Positions 42,245 through 50,815 of a stretch of DNA of 64,000 nt are shown here, piece by piece. Made by a program: the position numbers and the translations under genes. The notes under the pieces are model-generated. The model saw nothing but the letters and a program-made list of their open reading frames with translations. It was not told the origin of the DNA and searched no databases. Position 1 is the first letter of the stretch, and each line of letters opens with the position of its first letter. The DNA is from Anaeromyxobacter terrae (lineage in GTDB: Bacteria > Myxococcota > Myxococcia > Myxococcales > Anaeromyxobacteraceae): positions 1 through 64,000 of the forward strand of contig NZ_JALCYY010000030.1 of the NCBI RefSeq assembly GCF_022690685.1, in the 5' to 3' direction.

Positions 42245-43856
42245 TCTCGACCTCCGGGCAGGCCGCGCAGCCGGCGGCGGCCGCGGCCTTCTCGTACTTG
42301 CGGATGTCGGCCGCGGCGAGGATGCAGGGGCGGCGCGCGACGACGACGGAGAGCTCGCGGCGCGCGAGCCGGTCCGCGAGCAGCCGCTCGAACCCGGCCG
42401 GATCGGCGATGGGATCGACGACGTCGACGTTCGTCACGCCGAGCGCGCGCGCGAGCCCCTCGATCGAGAGCTTGCCCGTGGGGGCGTGGTCGAGGGTGCG
42501 GCCGGTGCCCGGGTGCTCCTGCTGCCCGGTCATGGCGGTGGTGCCGTTGTCGAGCACGACGAGCACGTGGCCGGTGGGCGGCGGGTTGTAGACCATCTCC
42601 ACGAGCCCGTTCAGGCCGGTGTGGACGAAGGTCGAGTCGCCGATGATCGACACCACCTTGCGCGCGTCCTCCTCCGGCAGGACGTGGCGGAGCCCGAGCC
42701 CGACCCCGAGCGACGCGCCCATCGCCACGCAGGTGTCCATCCCCTCGTACGGCGGGAGCACGCCGAGCGTGTAGCAGCCGATGTCGCCCGCCACGATGCA
42801 GCCGAGCTTCTTCAGGGTCGAGTAGACCGGGTGGTACGGGCAGGCCTCGCAGAGCTGGGGGGGCTTGCCCTTCGGCGCCTCCGGCTCGGGCGAGAGATCT
42901 CGCGCGAGGATGCGGCGCACGCGCGGGACGTCGAGCTCGCCGAAGCGGAACGCGGGCGCCTTCGCCTCGACGGCGATGCCCGCCGCGCGCACGGCGTCGG
43001 CGATGACCGGATCTCCCTCCTCGAGGACGACGCAGCGCTCGACCGAGGCGGCGAAGGCGCGGATCTTCTCGAGCGGGAGCGGGTGGACGAGCTTCAGCTC
43101 GAGCAGGCTCGCCCCGGGCGCCGCCTCGCGGGCGTGGCGCGCGGTGACGCCGTTCGCGACGATGCCGAGCTTCCCGTCCCCTTCGCGCCAGACGGCGAGC
43201 GGCGCGGTCTCCGCCCACGCCTGCAGGCTCTCGAGCTTCTTGCGCAGCCGGAGGTGGGCCGGGCGGGCGTAGGCCGGGATCATCACGCGGGCGGCGACGT
43301 CGCGCCGGAAGCGCGGGACCTGCGCGGGCGCGCTCCTCGAGCGGCGGACGACGATGGACTTCGAGTGGCACACCCGGGTCGTCATCCGCAGGATCACCGG
43401 GAGCTGCCAGCGCTGCGAGAGCTCGAGCGCGGCGAGCGCGAGGTCGTAGGCCTCCTGCGAGTCGGCGGGCTCGAGCATGGGCAGCCCGGCGGCGACCGCG
43501 TAGCGGCGGCTGTCCTGCTCGTTCTGCGAGGAGGCCATGCCCGGATCGTCGGCGGCGACCACCACGAGCGCACCCGAGACGCCGGTGTAGGCGGCGGTGA
43601 AGAGGGGGTCGGCGGCGACGTTCAGGCCGACGTGCTTCATGGTGACGATCGCGCGCGCGCCGGCGAAGGCCGCCCCGAGCCCGACCTCGAGGGCGACCTT
43701 CTCGTTGGGGGCCCACTGCGCCCTGCCCCTGAGCGCCGAGAACGCCTCCAGGATCTCCGTGGAGGGCGTGCCGGGGTAGCCGGTGCCGAGGTGCACCCCG
43801 CCGTCCGCGGCCGCGGCTGCCACCGCCTCGTCGCCGGAAAGAAGCCGTCGTTCCAT
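42237..43856 (-). CDS. iorA: Indolepyruvate:ferredoxin oxidoreductase alpha subunit, ferredoxin domain missing
   Basis: 539 residues from ATG 43856. N-terminal pyrimidine-binding domain ('LGTGYPGTPSTEILEAF'), middle domain, then the TPP domain: 'LCEACPYHP', 'AGDIGCYTLG', 'IGDSTFVHTGL' and 'LDNGTTAMTGQQEHPG'. Typical IorA proteins end with a domain of two [4Fe-4S] clusters (two CxxCxxCxxxCP sets). Here the chain stops ~35 residues after the TPP domain with only one CxxC, so electrons must leave by another carrier. The stop is immediately coupled to iorB, so this is not an obvious frameshift. First gene of its operon. Confidence 0.92.
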   Translation of the reverse strand: MERRLLSGDEAVAAAAADGGVHLGTGYPGTPSTEILEAFSALRGRAQWAPNEKVALEVGLGAAFAGARAIVTMKHVGLNVAADPLFTAAYTGVSGALVVVAADDPGMASSQNEQDSRRYAVAAGLPMLEPADSQEAYDLALAALELSQRWQLPVILRMTTRVCHSKSIVVRRSRSAPAQVPRFRRDVAARVMIPAYARPAHLRLRKKLESLQAWAETAPLAVWREGDGKLGIVANGVTARHAREAAPGASLLELKLVHPLPLEKIRAFAASVERCVVLEEGDPVIADAVRAAGIAVEAKAPAFRFGELDVPRVRRILARDLSPEPEAPKGKPPQLCEACPYHPVYSTLKKLGCIVAGDIGCYTLGVLPPYEGMDTCVAMGASLGVGLGLRHVLPEEDARKVVSIIGDSTFVHTGLNGLVEMVYNPPPTGHVLVVLDNGTTAMTGQQEHPGTGRTLDHAPTGKLSIEGLARALGVTNVDVVDPIADPAGFERLLADRLARRELSVVVARRPCILAAADIRKYEKAAAAAGCAACPEVENV

Positions 43857-43983
43857 CGGAAGCGCGTCTCCTCCTCGCGCGCGCCTCATCACGGGACGTG
43901 CAGGGCGCAGCCGTCCGGGGTAAAAGCCGGCCGGCCGGTGGCGAGATTGGGCAAAGGGACGGCATAGTACCGCGAGGCCAGCG

Positions 43984-44940
43984 ATGATTCCCATCCCCAC
44001 GCTCGAGCGGCTCGTCGCCGCCGCCCGCTCCAGAGGTCCACTTCGCGTGGCGGTGGCGGCGGCGGAGAACGAGACCGCGCTCGCGGCGGCGGCGCTCGCG
44101 CGGCGCCAGAAGATCGCGGAGATCGTGCTCGTCGGCTCACCGGCGGGGATCCGCGCGCGGCTCGCCGCCGCCGGGGAGGATCCGGCCGATTACCGGATCG
44201 AGCCGGCCGAGACCGACGCCGACGCGGCGCGGCGCGCGGTGGCGATGGTGCGCGGCGGGGAGGCGGCCGTGCTCATGAAGGGCCGCCTGCCGACGGCGGA
44301 CCTCCTGCGCGCCATCCTCGACCGCGCCGACGGGCTGCGCGACGGGCGGCTCCTCTCCGACGTGCTCGTCGCCGATCATCCGCTCTCCGAGCGGCCGCGG
44401 CTGCTCGGCGTCACCGACGGCGGGGTGAACGTCGCCCCGACCCTCGCGCAGAAGAAGGAGATCGTGGAGAACGCGGTCCGGCTCTTCCACGCGCTCGGCT
44501 ACGAGCGGCCCAGGGTGGCGTGCCTGTGCGCGGTCGAGACCGTGAACGAGGCGATGACCGCCACGAAGGACGCCCAGGCGCTCGCCGAGGCGAACGCCCG
44601 CGGCGAGCTCGCGGGCTGCGTCGTCTCCGGCCCGCTCGCCCTCGACAACGCGCTCAGCCCCGAGGCGGCGCGCGCGAAGGGCATCGACCACCCGGTGGCC
44701 GGCCACGCCGATCTGCTGCTCGTGCCGACCATCGAGACCGGGAACGCCCTCGGCAAGGCGTTCACCTACCTCGCCCGCCGGCACGTGGGGCACGTCATCG
44801 TCGGCGCGCGCGCGCCGGTGCTCATCCCGTCCCGCGTCGAGCGGGCGGAGGACAAGATCTTCTCGATCGCGCTCGGCGTGCTTTCGGCGGCCTCGCTCGC
44901 GTCAGGCGGCGCGGCGGCGCCCGGGGACGGACGGCCATGA
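43984..44940 (+). CDS. ptb: Phosphate butyryltransferase
   Basis: 318 residues. Converts butyryl- or branched/aryl-acyl-CoA plus phosphate to acyl phosphate and CoA. Family motifs seen: 'AVLMKGRLPTADLLRAIL', 'VTDGGVNVAPTLAQKKEIVENA', 'SGPLALDNALSPEAA' and 'HADLLLVPTIETGNALGKAFTY'. ATG 43984 is the only good start after the divergent iorA promoter (127 bp gap). Stop overlaps the butyrate kinase start by 4 bp (ATGA). Divergence from the iorAB-paaK operon suggests a common use in fermenting 2-oxoacid-derived acyl-CoAs. Confidence 0.92.
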   Translation: MIPIPTLERLVAAARSRGPLRVAVAAAENETALAAAALARRQKIAEIVLVGSPAGIRARLAAAGEDPADYRIEPAETDADAARRAVAMVRGGEAAVLMKGRLPTADLLRAILDRADGLRDGRLLSDVLVADHPLSERPRLLGVTDGGVNVAPTLAQKKEIVENAVRLFHALGYERPRVACLCAVETVNEAMTATKDAQALAEANARGELAGCVVSGPLALDNALSPEAARAKGIDHPVAGHADLLLVPTIETGNALGKAFTYLARRHVGHVIVGARAPVLIPSRVERAEDKIFSIALGVLSAASLASGGAAAPGDGRP

Positions 44941-46052
44941 CGACGGACACGGTGGGCGGGGAGCCGCTCGTCCTCGCGGTGAACCCTGGCGCGGGCTCCA
45001 CGAAGCTCGCGCTGTATCGCGGCGACGCGCTCGTGCGCGAGGAGAAGCTCACCCACCCCGCGCTCATGGAGCGGCCCGCCGCGCGCGTCCTCGACGAGCT
45101 CCCGGTGCGCCTCGCCGCCGCCCGGGGCCTGCTCGCCGACGCCGGCGTCGCGCGGGGCGCGCTCGCCGCGGTCGCCGGCCGCGGCGGGCTCCTGCCGCCG
45201 CTGCGCTCGGGCACCTACCTCGTGGACGGCGCCATGATCGAGGACCTCGAGCGCGCCGAGCGCGGCGAGCACGCCTCGAACCTCGGCGCGCCCATGGCGA
45301 GTGCGCTCGCCGAGGACCACGGCTGCCCGGCGTTCATCGTCGACCCGGTGTCGGTGGACGAGCTCGATCCGGTCGCCCGCGTGTCCGGCCTGTGCGGCGT
45401 CGAGCGGCGGAGCTTCTCCCACGCGCTCAACATGCGGGCGGTCGCGCGGCGCTACGCGGCGCAGACCGGCCGCGCGCTCGAGGACCTGCGGCTCGTGGTG
45501 GTCCACATGGGCACCGGCGTCTCGCTCTCCGCCCAGCGCGAGGGGCGGATGGTGGACGTCGTGAACCCGCAGGACGAGGGGCCGTTCTCCGGCGACCGCG
45601 CCGGCGGGGTGCCGTCGATGGCGCTCGTGGACCTCTGCTTCGCGGCCGGCGCGGACGAGCGCGCGCTGAAGCGGCGGCTCTTCGGCGACGGCGGCCTCTT
45701 CTCGTACCTCGGCACCCGCGACGCGCGCGAGGCGATCCGCCGCTGCGAGGCGGGCGACTCGCAGGCGTGCGTCGTGGTGGACGCCATGTGCTACCAGGTC
45801 GCGAAGGCCGTGGGCGCGCTCGCCGCCGCCCTCGAGGGCGAGCTGGACGCGGTGCTGCTCACCGGCGGGATGGCCCACCTGCCGCTCGTCGTCGAGGGCG
45901 TGCGCCGCCGCGTCGGCTGGATCGCGCCCGTGCACGTCTTCGCCGGCGAGGACGAGCTGCGCGCGCTCGCGGAGGGCGCGCTGCGCGTGGTGCGCGGGGA
46001 GGAGCGGGCGCGGCGCTACGGGCAGGCGCTGAAGGCTCTTCACTCGGCGTGA
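44937..46052 (+). CDS. buk: Butyrate kinase
   Basis: 371 residues, ASKHA acyl-kinase family. Makes ATP from acyl phosphate. Seen: 'VLAVNPGAGSTKLALYRG' phosphate-binding start, 'ALNMRAVARRYA', 'LVVVHMGTGVSLSAQREGRMVDV' and 'DAVLLTGGMAHLPLV'. Overlaps ptb by 4 bp, so the two act as one ATP-forming branch from acyl-CoA. Substrate may be isobutyrate or isovalerate as well as butyrate, given aryl/branched 2-oxoacid genes next door (inference). Confidence 0.92.
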   Translation: MTTDTVGGEPLVLAVNPGAGSTKLALYRGDALVREEKLTHPALMERPAARVLDELPVRLAAARGLLADAGVARGALAAVAGRGGLLPPLRSGTYLVDGAMIEDLERAERGEHASNLGAPMASALAEDHGCPAFIVDPVSVDELDPVARVSGLCGVERRSFSHALNMRAVARRYAAQTGRALEDLRLVVVHMGTGVSLSAQREGRMVDVVNPQDEGPFSGDRAGGVPSMALVDLCFAAGADERALKRRLFGDGGLFSYLGTRDAREAIRRCEAGDSQACVVVDAMCYQVAKAVGALAAALEGELDAVLLTGGMAHLPLVVEGVRRRVGWIAPVHVFAGEDELRALAEGALRVVRGEERARRYGQALKALHSA

Positions 46053-46096
46053 TCGGTGCGGCGACGGCCGGCCGCGCGCCGGGTCGAGCGCCCGCG

Positions 46097-48031
46097 TCAG
46101 CGGTAGACGAGCACGCCCGCCTGCACGTCGCGCTCCTCGGGCGCCGCGCGCGCCTCGAGCGCGAGCGAGAGCGCCCTCGCGAGGTGCAGCCGGAGCGTGC
46201 CCGACACGGTCCAGGTCTGCTCGGGGACGGCGAAGGGCAGGTAGCGCCAGCGCGCCTCGGCGAGGAGCACCGCGCGCTCGCCGGCGCGGATCCGCACGAG
46301 CGCGGAGGGGCCGAGCCCGAGCCGCACGCCGGCGCCGCGGATGCCATCGAGGCGCGGGGAGCCGAGGAGCTCGGCGTCCCCGAGCGCGAGGAGGTCCACC
46401 GGGCCCGCCAGGTTCGCCGCGCCGAGGCCGCCCCCGAGCTCGATCGCGCCGGCGAGGCAGCCCGCGCAGCCGCCGTCGCGCACGGTCGTCGCGCCCACCC
46501 GCATCCGCCACGAGGGGCGCTGGTCCCAGCGCGACACCGGGTTCAAGGAGACGACCTTCACGAGCGAGACGTCGTCGAGCTCGAGCCGCTGGTGCTCCGG
46601 GTAGTAGCGCAGCCGCGTGGGGAGGAACTCGATCTGGGCGGTGGGCGGGTACCCTCTGAGCGGATCGGCGAGGTCGTGGAGCGCGAGCCGCCCGTCGAGC
46701 GCGGCGTAGCCGCCGTACGCCCGGGACGCGCCGCCCGCGAGCCCGGCGCGGAACGAGCCGTGACCCTGGTCGGGGCGGCGCACCTCGGGAGCGGGCACCT
46801 CGAGCGCCACGCTCGGCACCGGGATCTCCGCGCGCCGCTCGAGGAGCGCCTGGCGGAGCTGGGCGGCGGCGGGGTCCTCGCCCATGACGAGCTTCCGCCC
46901 GTGGCGCAGGTCGAGGAGGTCCTGGGCCGCGTCGAGCACGGCGACGCGCCGCTCTGGCGCCAGCGCATCGGGGAACGGCGCCGCCGGACGGCCGGCGAGC
47001 TCGACCGCCGTGCGGAGCTCGAGCGCGTCGAGCGCGCGGGCGCGCGCCTCGAACTGCGTGCGGATCGAGGGGCGGTAGTGGACGGCGCGGACGAGCCCGG
47101 CGTTCGCGTAGAGGGCCTTCACCGTGTCGGAGGGGAGGACGACGGCGCGGCCGACGTGCGAGAGGAGATCGAGCCGGGGCGCGGCCGCCTCGAGCGCGCC
47201 GAGCACGTGGTAGCTGCAGTTCTCGTCGAGGTACCAGTAGGCGAACCAGGTCCCGCCGAGCTCCCACAGGTGGCGCGCGAGGAGCTGGGTCTCCTCGGGC
47301 GCGAGGGCGAGGTCGTACTCCCACAGATCGCGCGACTCGAAGTCCCCGTACTGCCGGACCTTGTAGTAGTACGCGTAGTGCTTGAACTCGCCCTTGAAGA
47401 GGCCGAACAGCCCCTTCACCGCGTAGAGGATGGCGTTCGAGGTGTCGACCGTCGCGGCGTAGTCGACGCCGTAGTCGAGGAGCTCGAAGTGCTTCCCCTC
47501 GAGCGCCCCCTCCGCCTTGTCGAGCCGGAGCAGCGTGTGGCCGAACGAGGAGGACGGGTTGTTGAGGTAGTAGGAGGAGAAGACGAGCGTCACGCCCCCG
47601 GGGCGGACGCGGGCGAGGAAGTCGTCGAGCTTGGGGCAGCTGCGCGGCGGCAGGGCGGCGGGGTCGAGCCCGAGCCGCGCGGCGAGGAAGGCGACACGGG
47701 CCGGGAAGCGGCAGAAGGGATCCGCGAGCTCCTCCGCGAACGGCCCCGGCGAGAAGAGGCCCTCGATGGTGGCCTCGAGCTCGGCGGCGGGATCAATCTT
47801 GCCGGTCTTCGCGAGGAAGAACTCGCGACCGTCGACCTCGCTCCGGAGGCCGCGGAGCCCCCTCCGCCAGTGGCCGAGGCGGAGCCAGCCCGGATCCTCC
47901 GCGAGGCGCGACGCGCGGGCGCGCGCGACGAGGGGCGCGGCCTGCGCTGCGGGAGCGCCGCCCGGCGCGACGTCCGCCACGGGGCTGGCGACGAGGAGAA
48001 ATAGAAGGAGCGCGGCGCCCGGGGAGGCCAT
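46097..48031 (-). CDS. DUF4105 envelope protein with C-terminal barrel-like region
   Basis: 644 residues. Signal peptide ~1-20 followed by an Ala-rich spacer. Residues ~110-330 match DUF4105: 'LVFSSYYLNNPSSSFGHTLLRLD' and 'YWYLDENCSYHVL', with a conserved His and an N-C pair that look like a papain- or NlpC-like catalytic set. The C-terminal ~230 residues have alternating strands of an outer-membrane barrel. The gene follows the DUF3015 gene by 50 bp on the same strand. Function not known; a peptidase or amidase role in the envelope is a guess. Confidence 0.8.
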   Translation of the reverse strand: MASPGAALLLFLLVASPVADVAPGGAPAAQAAPLVARARASRLAEDPGWLRLGHWRRGLRGLRSEVDGREFFLAKTGKIDPAAELEATIEGLFSPGPFAEELADPFCRFPARVAFLAARLGLDPAALPPRSCPKLDDFLARVRPGGVTLVFSSYYLNNPSSSFGHTLLRLDKAEGALEGKHFELLDYGVDYAATVDTSNAILYAVKGLFGLFKGEFKHYAYYYKVRQYGDFESRDLWEYDLALAPEETQLLARHLWELGGTWFAYWYLDENCSYHVLGALEAAAPRLDLLSHVGRAVVLPSDTVKALYANAGLVRAVHYRPSIRTQFEARARALDALELRTAVELAGRPAAPFPDALAPERRVAVLDAAQDLLDLRHGRKLVMGEDPAAAQLRQALLERRAEIPVPSVALEVPAPEVRRPDQGHGSFRAGLAGGASRAYGGYAALDGRLALHDLADPLRGYPPTAQIEFLPTRLRYYPEHQRLELDDVSLVKVVSLNPVSRWDQRPSWRMRVGATTVRDGGCAGCLAGAIELGGGLGAANLAGPVDLLALGDAELLGSPRLDGIRGAGVRLGLGPSALVRIRAGERAVLLAEARWRYLPFAVPEQTWTVSGTLRLHLARALSLALEARAAPEERDVQAGVLVYR

Positions 48032-48081
48032 CCGCGCTCCTGATTACCACGAGGGCCGTGCCGCGGCCTCGTCCGCCCCGC

Positions 48082-48588
48082 CTAGCTCTTGCCGCAGCCG
48101 AGGCTCTGGTCGCCGTGCAGCGTCTCGAGGATCGCGCGCGTCACGTCGTCGTTCGACGCGCTCTCGCTCGGGAAGATCGTCTTGAAGTTCTTCTGCAGCG
48201 CCGCGCCGACCTTGTGCGAGTCGCCGCAGGCGTTGATGACGGTGAGCGCGCCGATCGCCTCGCCCTCGCCGCGGGAGATGTCCTTCGCGAGCGCCTCGCG
48301 GTTCGCCTCGACGAAGTTCTTCGTGCCCATGGCGAAGAGGCCAGGGCCGCAGTTCGAGGTGCCGGTGGTGATGCCGAAGGTCTGGGTGCCGAAGAGGCCG
48401 TTCGTGGTGGCGGCGAGGATCTGCACGGCGCCCGGCGTGTCGCCGAACGCCATCGAGCCGAGGCCGCAGCCGGCCGCCCCGTACTTGCCCGTGCCCTTGA
48501 TGGCGGACTCGGTCTGCGCGCGGGACTGGGCCGCGGCGGGGAAGGCGAACACGACGGCGGCGATCGCGAGTGCGAGGGAGCTGCGCAT
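48082..48588 (-). CDS. DUF3015 periplasmic protein
   Basis: 168 residues from ATG 48588. Signal peptide 1-20 (ends AAAQ). Family features: 'GKYGAAGCGLGSMAFGD', 'QILAATTNGLFGTQTFGITTGTSNCG' and 'SRGEGEAIGALTVINACGD', with paired cysteines probably in disulfides. Function of DUF3015 proteins is not established. It is upstream of, and probably co-transcribed with, the DUF4105 gene, so the two may act together. Confidence 0.82.
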   Translation of the reverse strand: MRSSLALAIAAVVFAFPAAAQSRAQTESAIKGTGKYGAAGCGLGSMAFGDTPGAVQILAATTNGLFGTQTFGITTGTSNCGPGLFAMGTKNFVEANREALAKDISRGEGEAIGALTVINACGDSHKVGAALQKNFKTIFPSESASNDDVTRAILETLHGDQSLGCGKS

Positions 48589-48795
48589 CTTCGATTCTCC
48601 TTGGAGCGAGTTTGACGGAGCGAGAACGAGCCCGCCTGGGGCCCGAGTCTCCACCTCGTAACCGCTCTCTCGCACGACCGCCTCTTTCTGGCCGCGCCCT
48701 CGTGGGGCGCAGGCGCTTGCCTTTTCGGTTGCGGCTCGATGCCGCGCTGCGCAAGATGTTGCGGCCCCGAACCGATTCGACAATCAGGTGCACGC

Positions 48796-49599
48796 ATGCC
48801 CCTCAAGATCCTCGTGACCGCGAAGCGCGTGGAAGACCCGGAGTCGAAGATCAAGGTGAAGCCCGACGGCGCCGGGATCGTCACCGATGGGGTGAACTAC
48901 AAGATGAACCCCTTCGACGAGATCGCCGTCGAGGAGGCGCTCCGCCTGAAGGAGAGGCACGGCGGCGAGGTGATCGTCGCCTCGATCGGGGGCGAGAAGT
49001 CGGCCACCGAGATCCGCGCCGCGCTGGCGATGGGCGCCGACCGCGGGATCCTCGTCCGCCACGACGGCCCGCTCGATCCGGTGGTGGTCTCCGCCCTGCT
49101 CGCGAAGGTGTTCGAGCTCGAGAAGCCGGACCTCGTCATCCTCGGCAAGCAGTCGATCGACGACGACCAGAACCAGGCCGGCCAGTACCTCGCCGCGCGG
49201 CTCGGGCTCGGGCAGGCGACCTTCGCCTCGAAGATCGAGAGCCTCGAGAGCGAGGCCGAGCAGAAGAAGGAGCCGGGCGTGAAGCTCGCCGCGGACGGCA
49301 AGTCGGTCGCGGTCGTGCGCGAGGTCGACGGCGGCGTCGAGACGCTCGAGGTCTCGCTCCCGGCGGTGGTGACGACCGACCTCCGGCTCAACAAGCCGCG
49401 CTTCGCCTCGCTGCCCGGGATCATGAAGGCGAAGAAGAAGGAGCTGAAGGAGCTCGCGGCGGCCGCGCTCGGCGTGGATCTCGCGCCGAAGGTGGTCGTG
49501 AAGAAGCTCTCCGAGCCGCCGTCGCGCAAGGGCGGCGTGAAGGTGCAGGACGTCGAGGAGCTCTGGAAGAAGCTCCACGACGAGGCGAAGGTCGTCTAG
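48796..49599 (+). CDS. etfB: Electron transfer flavoprotein beta subunit
   Basis: 267 residues. 'MPLKILVTAKRVEDPESKIKV' start, 'NPFDEIAVEEALRLKE' and the AMP-binding region 'ALAMGADRGILV...LGKQSIDDDQNQAGQYLAARLG' are typical. It pairs with EtfA encoded 16 bp downstream to pass electrons from acyl-CoA dehydrogenases to an ETF:quinone oxidoreductase. ATG 48796 is the first start in frame with the conserved N-terminus. No dehydrogenase gene is adjacent. Sequence lacks extra Fe-S motifs, so a bifurcating variant is not indicated. Confidence 0.95.
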   Translation: MPLKILVTAKRVEDPESKIKVKPDGAGIVTDGVNYKMNPFDEIAVEEALRLKERHGGEVIVASIGGEKSATEIRAALAMGADRGILVRHDGPLDPVVVSALLAKVFELEKPDLVILGKQSIDDDQNQAGQYLAARLGLGQATFASKIESLESEAEQKKEPGVKLAADGKSVAVVREVDGGVETLEVSLPAVVTTDLRLNKPRFASLPGIMKAKKKELKELAAAALGVDLAPKVVVKKLSEPPSRKGGVKVQDVEELWKKLHDEAKVV

Positions 49600-49615
49600 C
49601 GGCGAGGGACAGACC

Positions 49616-50578
49616 ATGGCGAACGTCCTCATCGTGGCGGAGCAGTTCGGCGGCGCGGTCCGCAAGGCGACCCTGCACGCGATCTCGGCCGGGCGCGAGG
49701 TCGCGCGCCGCACCGGCGGGACCCTGCACCTCGCGGTGCTCGGGAAGGGGATCGGCCCCGTCGCCGAGGAGCTCTCGGGCTACGGCGCCGAGGTGCACGC
49801 CGCCGACGCGGCGGTGCTCGAGCACCCGCTCGCGGAGGCGCACGCGCCGGTCCTCGTCGAGCTCGCGCGCGCCGTGCAGGCGTCCCACGTGGGCGCGGCG
49901 GCGACCGCGTTCGGCAAGGACCTCCTCCCGCGCGTCGCGGCGCTGCTCGAGGCGGGCATGGCGACGGAGGTGCTGGGCTTCGGCGGCGAGGGCGCGGAGG
50001 TGACGTTCCGCCGGCCGATGTGGGCGGGCAACGTCCTCGCCGAGGTCGCGCTCGCGACGCCGGTGAAGGTGTTCACCGTGCGCGCGACCGAGTTCCCCGC
50101 TGCCGCGAAGGAGGGGAAGGGCGCGGTGACGGCGGCGAAGGTGAGCGTCGACGCGGGCGCGCTCAGGACCCGCTACGCCGGGTTCAAGGAGGTGAAGAGC
50201 GCGCGGCCCGAGCTCACCGAGGCGCGGATCGTGGTCGCGGGCGGGCGCGGCACGAAGGGCGACTTCAAGCCCGTCGAGGCGCTCGCCGACGAGCTCAACG
50301 CCGCGGTGGGCGCGAGCCGCGCGGCGGTGGACGCGGGCTGGGTCCCGAACGACTGGCAGGTCGGGCAGACCGGCAAGGTGGTCGCGCCGGAGCTGTACGT
50401 GGCCGCCGGCATCTCCGGGGCGATCCAGCACCTCGCCGGGATGAAGGGATCGAAGGTGATCGTCGCGGTGAACAAGGATCCCGATGCGCCGATCTTCCAG
50501 CTCGCGGACTACGGGCTCGTGGCGGATCTCTTCAAGGCGCTGCCGGAGCTCGCCGAGAAGCTGAAGAAGAGCCGCTGA
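49616..50578 (+). CDS. etfA: Electron transfer flavoprotein alpha subunit
   Basis: 320 residues. N-terminal domain ('[27 protein letters not shown]') and C-terminal FAD domain with '[38 protein letters not shown]', '[29 protein letters not shown]' and '[26 protein letters not shown]'. All FAD-binding motifs are intact. It forms a heterodimer with EtfB. A highly structured, low-complexity intergenic region follows before the next gene. Confidence 0.95.
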   Translation: MANVLIVAEQFGGAVRKATLHAISAGREVARRTGGTLHLAVLGKGIGPVAEELSGYGAEVHAADAAVLEHPLAEAHAPVLVELARAVQASHVGAAATAFGKDLLPRVAALLEAGMATEVLGFGGEGAEVTFRRPMWAGNVLAEVALATPVKVFTVRATEFPAAAKEGKGAVTAAKVSVDAGALRTRYAGFKEVKSARPELTEARIVVAGGRGTKGDFKPVEALADELNAAVGASRAAVDAGWVPNDWQVGQTGKVVAPELYVAAGISGAIQHLAGMKGSKVIVAVNKDPDAPIFQLADYGLVADLFKALPELAEKLKKSR

Positions 50579-50815
50579 ACGAGCCGAGATGATTCGGAAA
50601 CAGACAACGAGCGAAGCGAGCCCGCCGGGGCGGGCCCCCCCCCCCCGGGCCAGCGCCCCCGCGCGGGGGCGGGGGGCCGCGCGCGGCGGGGGGGGCCACC
50701 GCGATAGCGGCGAAGCCGCCCGCGGTGGCGCACGGGACCCGGCGAGCAGGGGTGGGGCCCCGACGAGCTCCGCTCGGCGGGGCGGGGGCGCAGCCCCCGT
50801 CAGAACAGAGGGGTG
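50579..50815. other. Low-complexity GC-rich intergenic region with nested hairpins
   Basis: Contains a run of 12 C (50635-50646), several G/C blocks, a compound hairpin (50695-50729: GCCACCGCG/CGCGGTGGC outside, GCGGC-GAA-GCCGC inside) and a short hairpin CGGGGGC-GCA-GCCCCCG (50783-50799) 17 bp before the next start codon. It could end the etfBA transcript and/or shape the leader of the hydrolase mRNA. No protein recognised. Confidence 0.5.

Noticed and set aside
50635-50646. C12 run as a phase-variation tract
   Set aside because: It lies far from any promoter or coding frame and may be an assembly weak spot.
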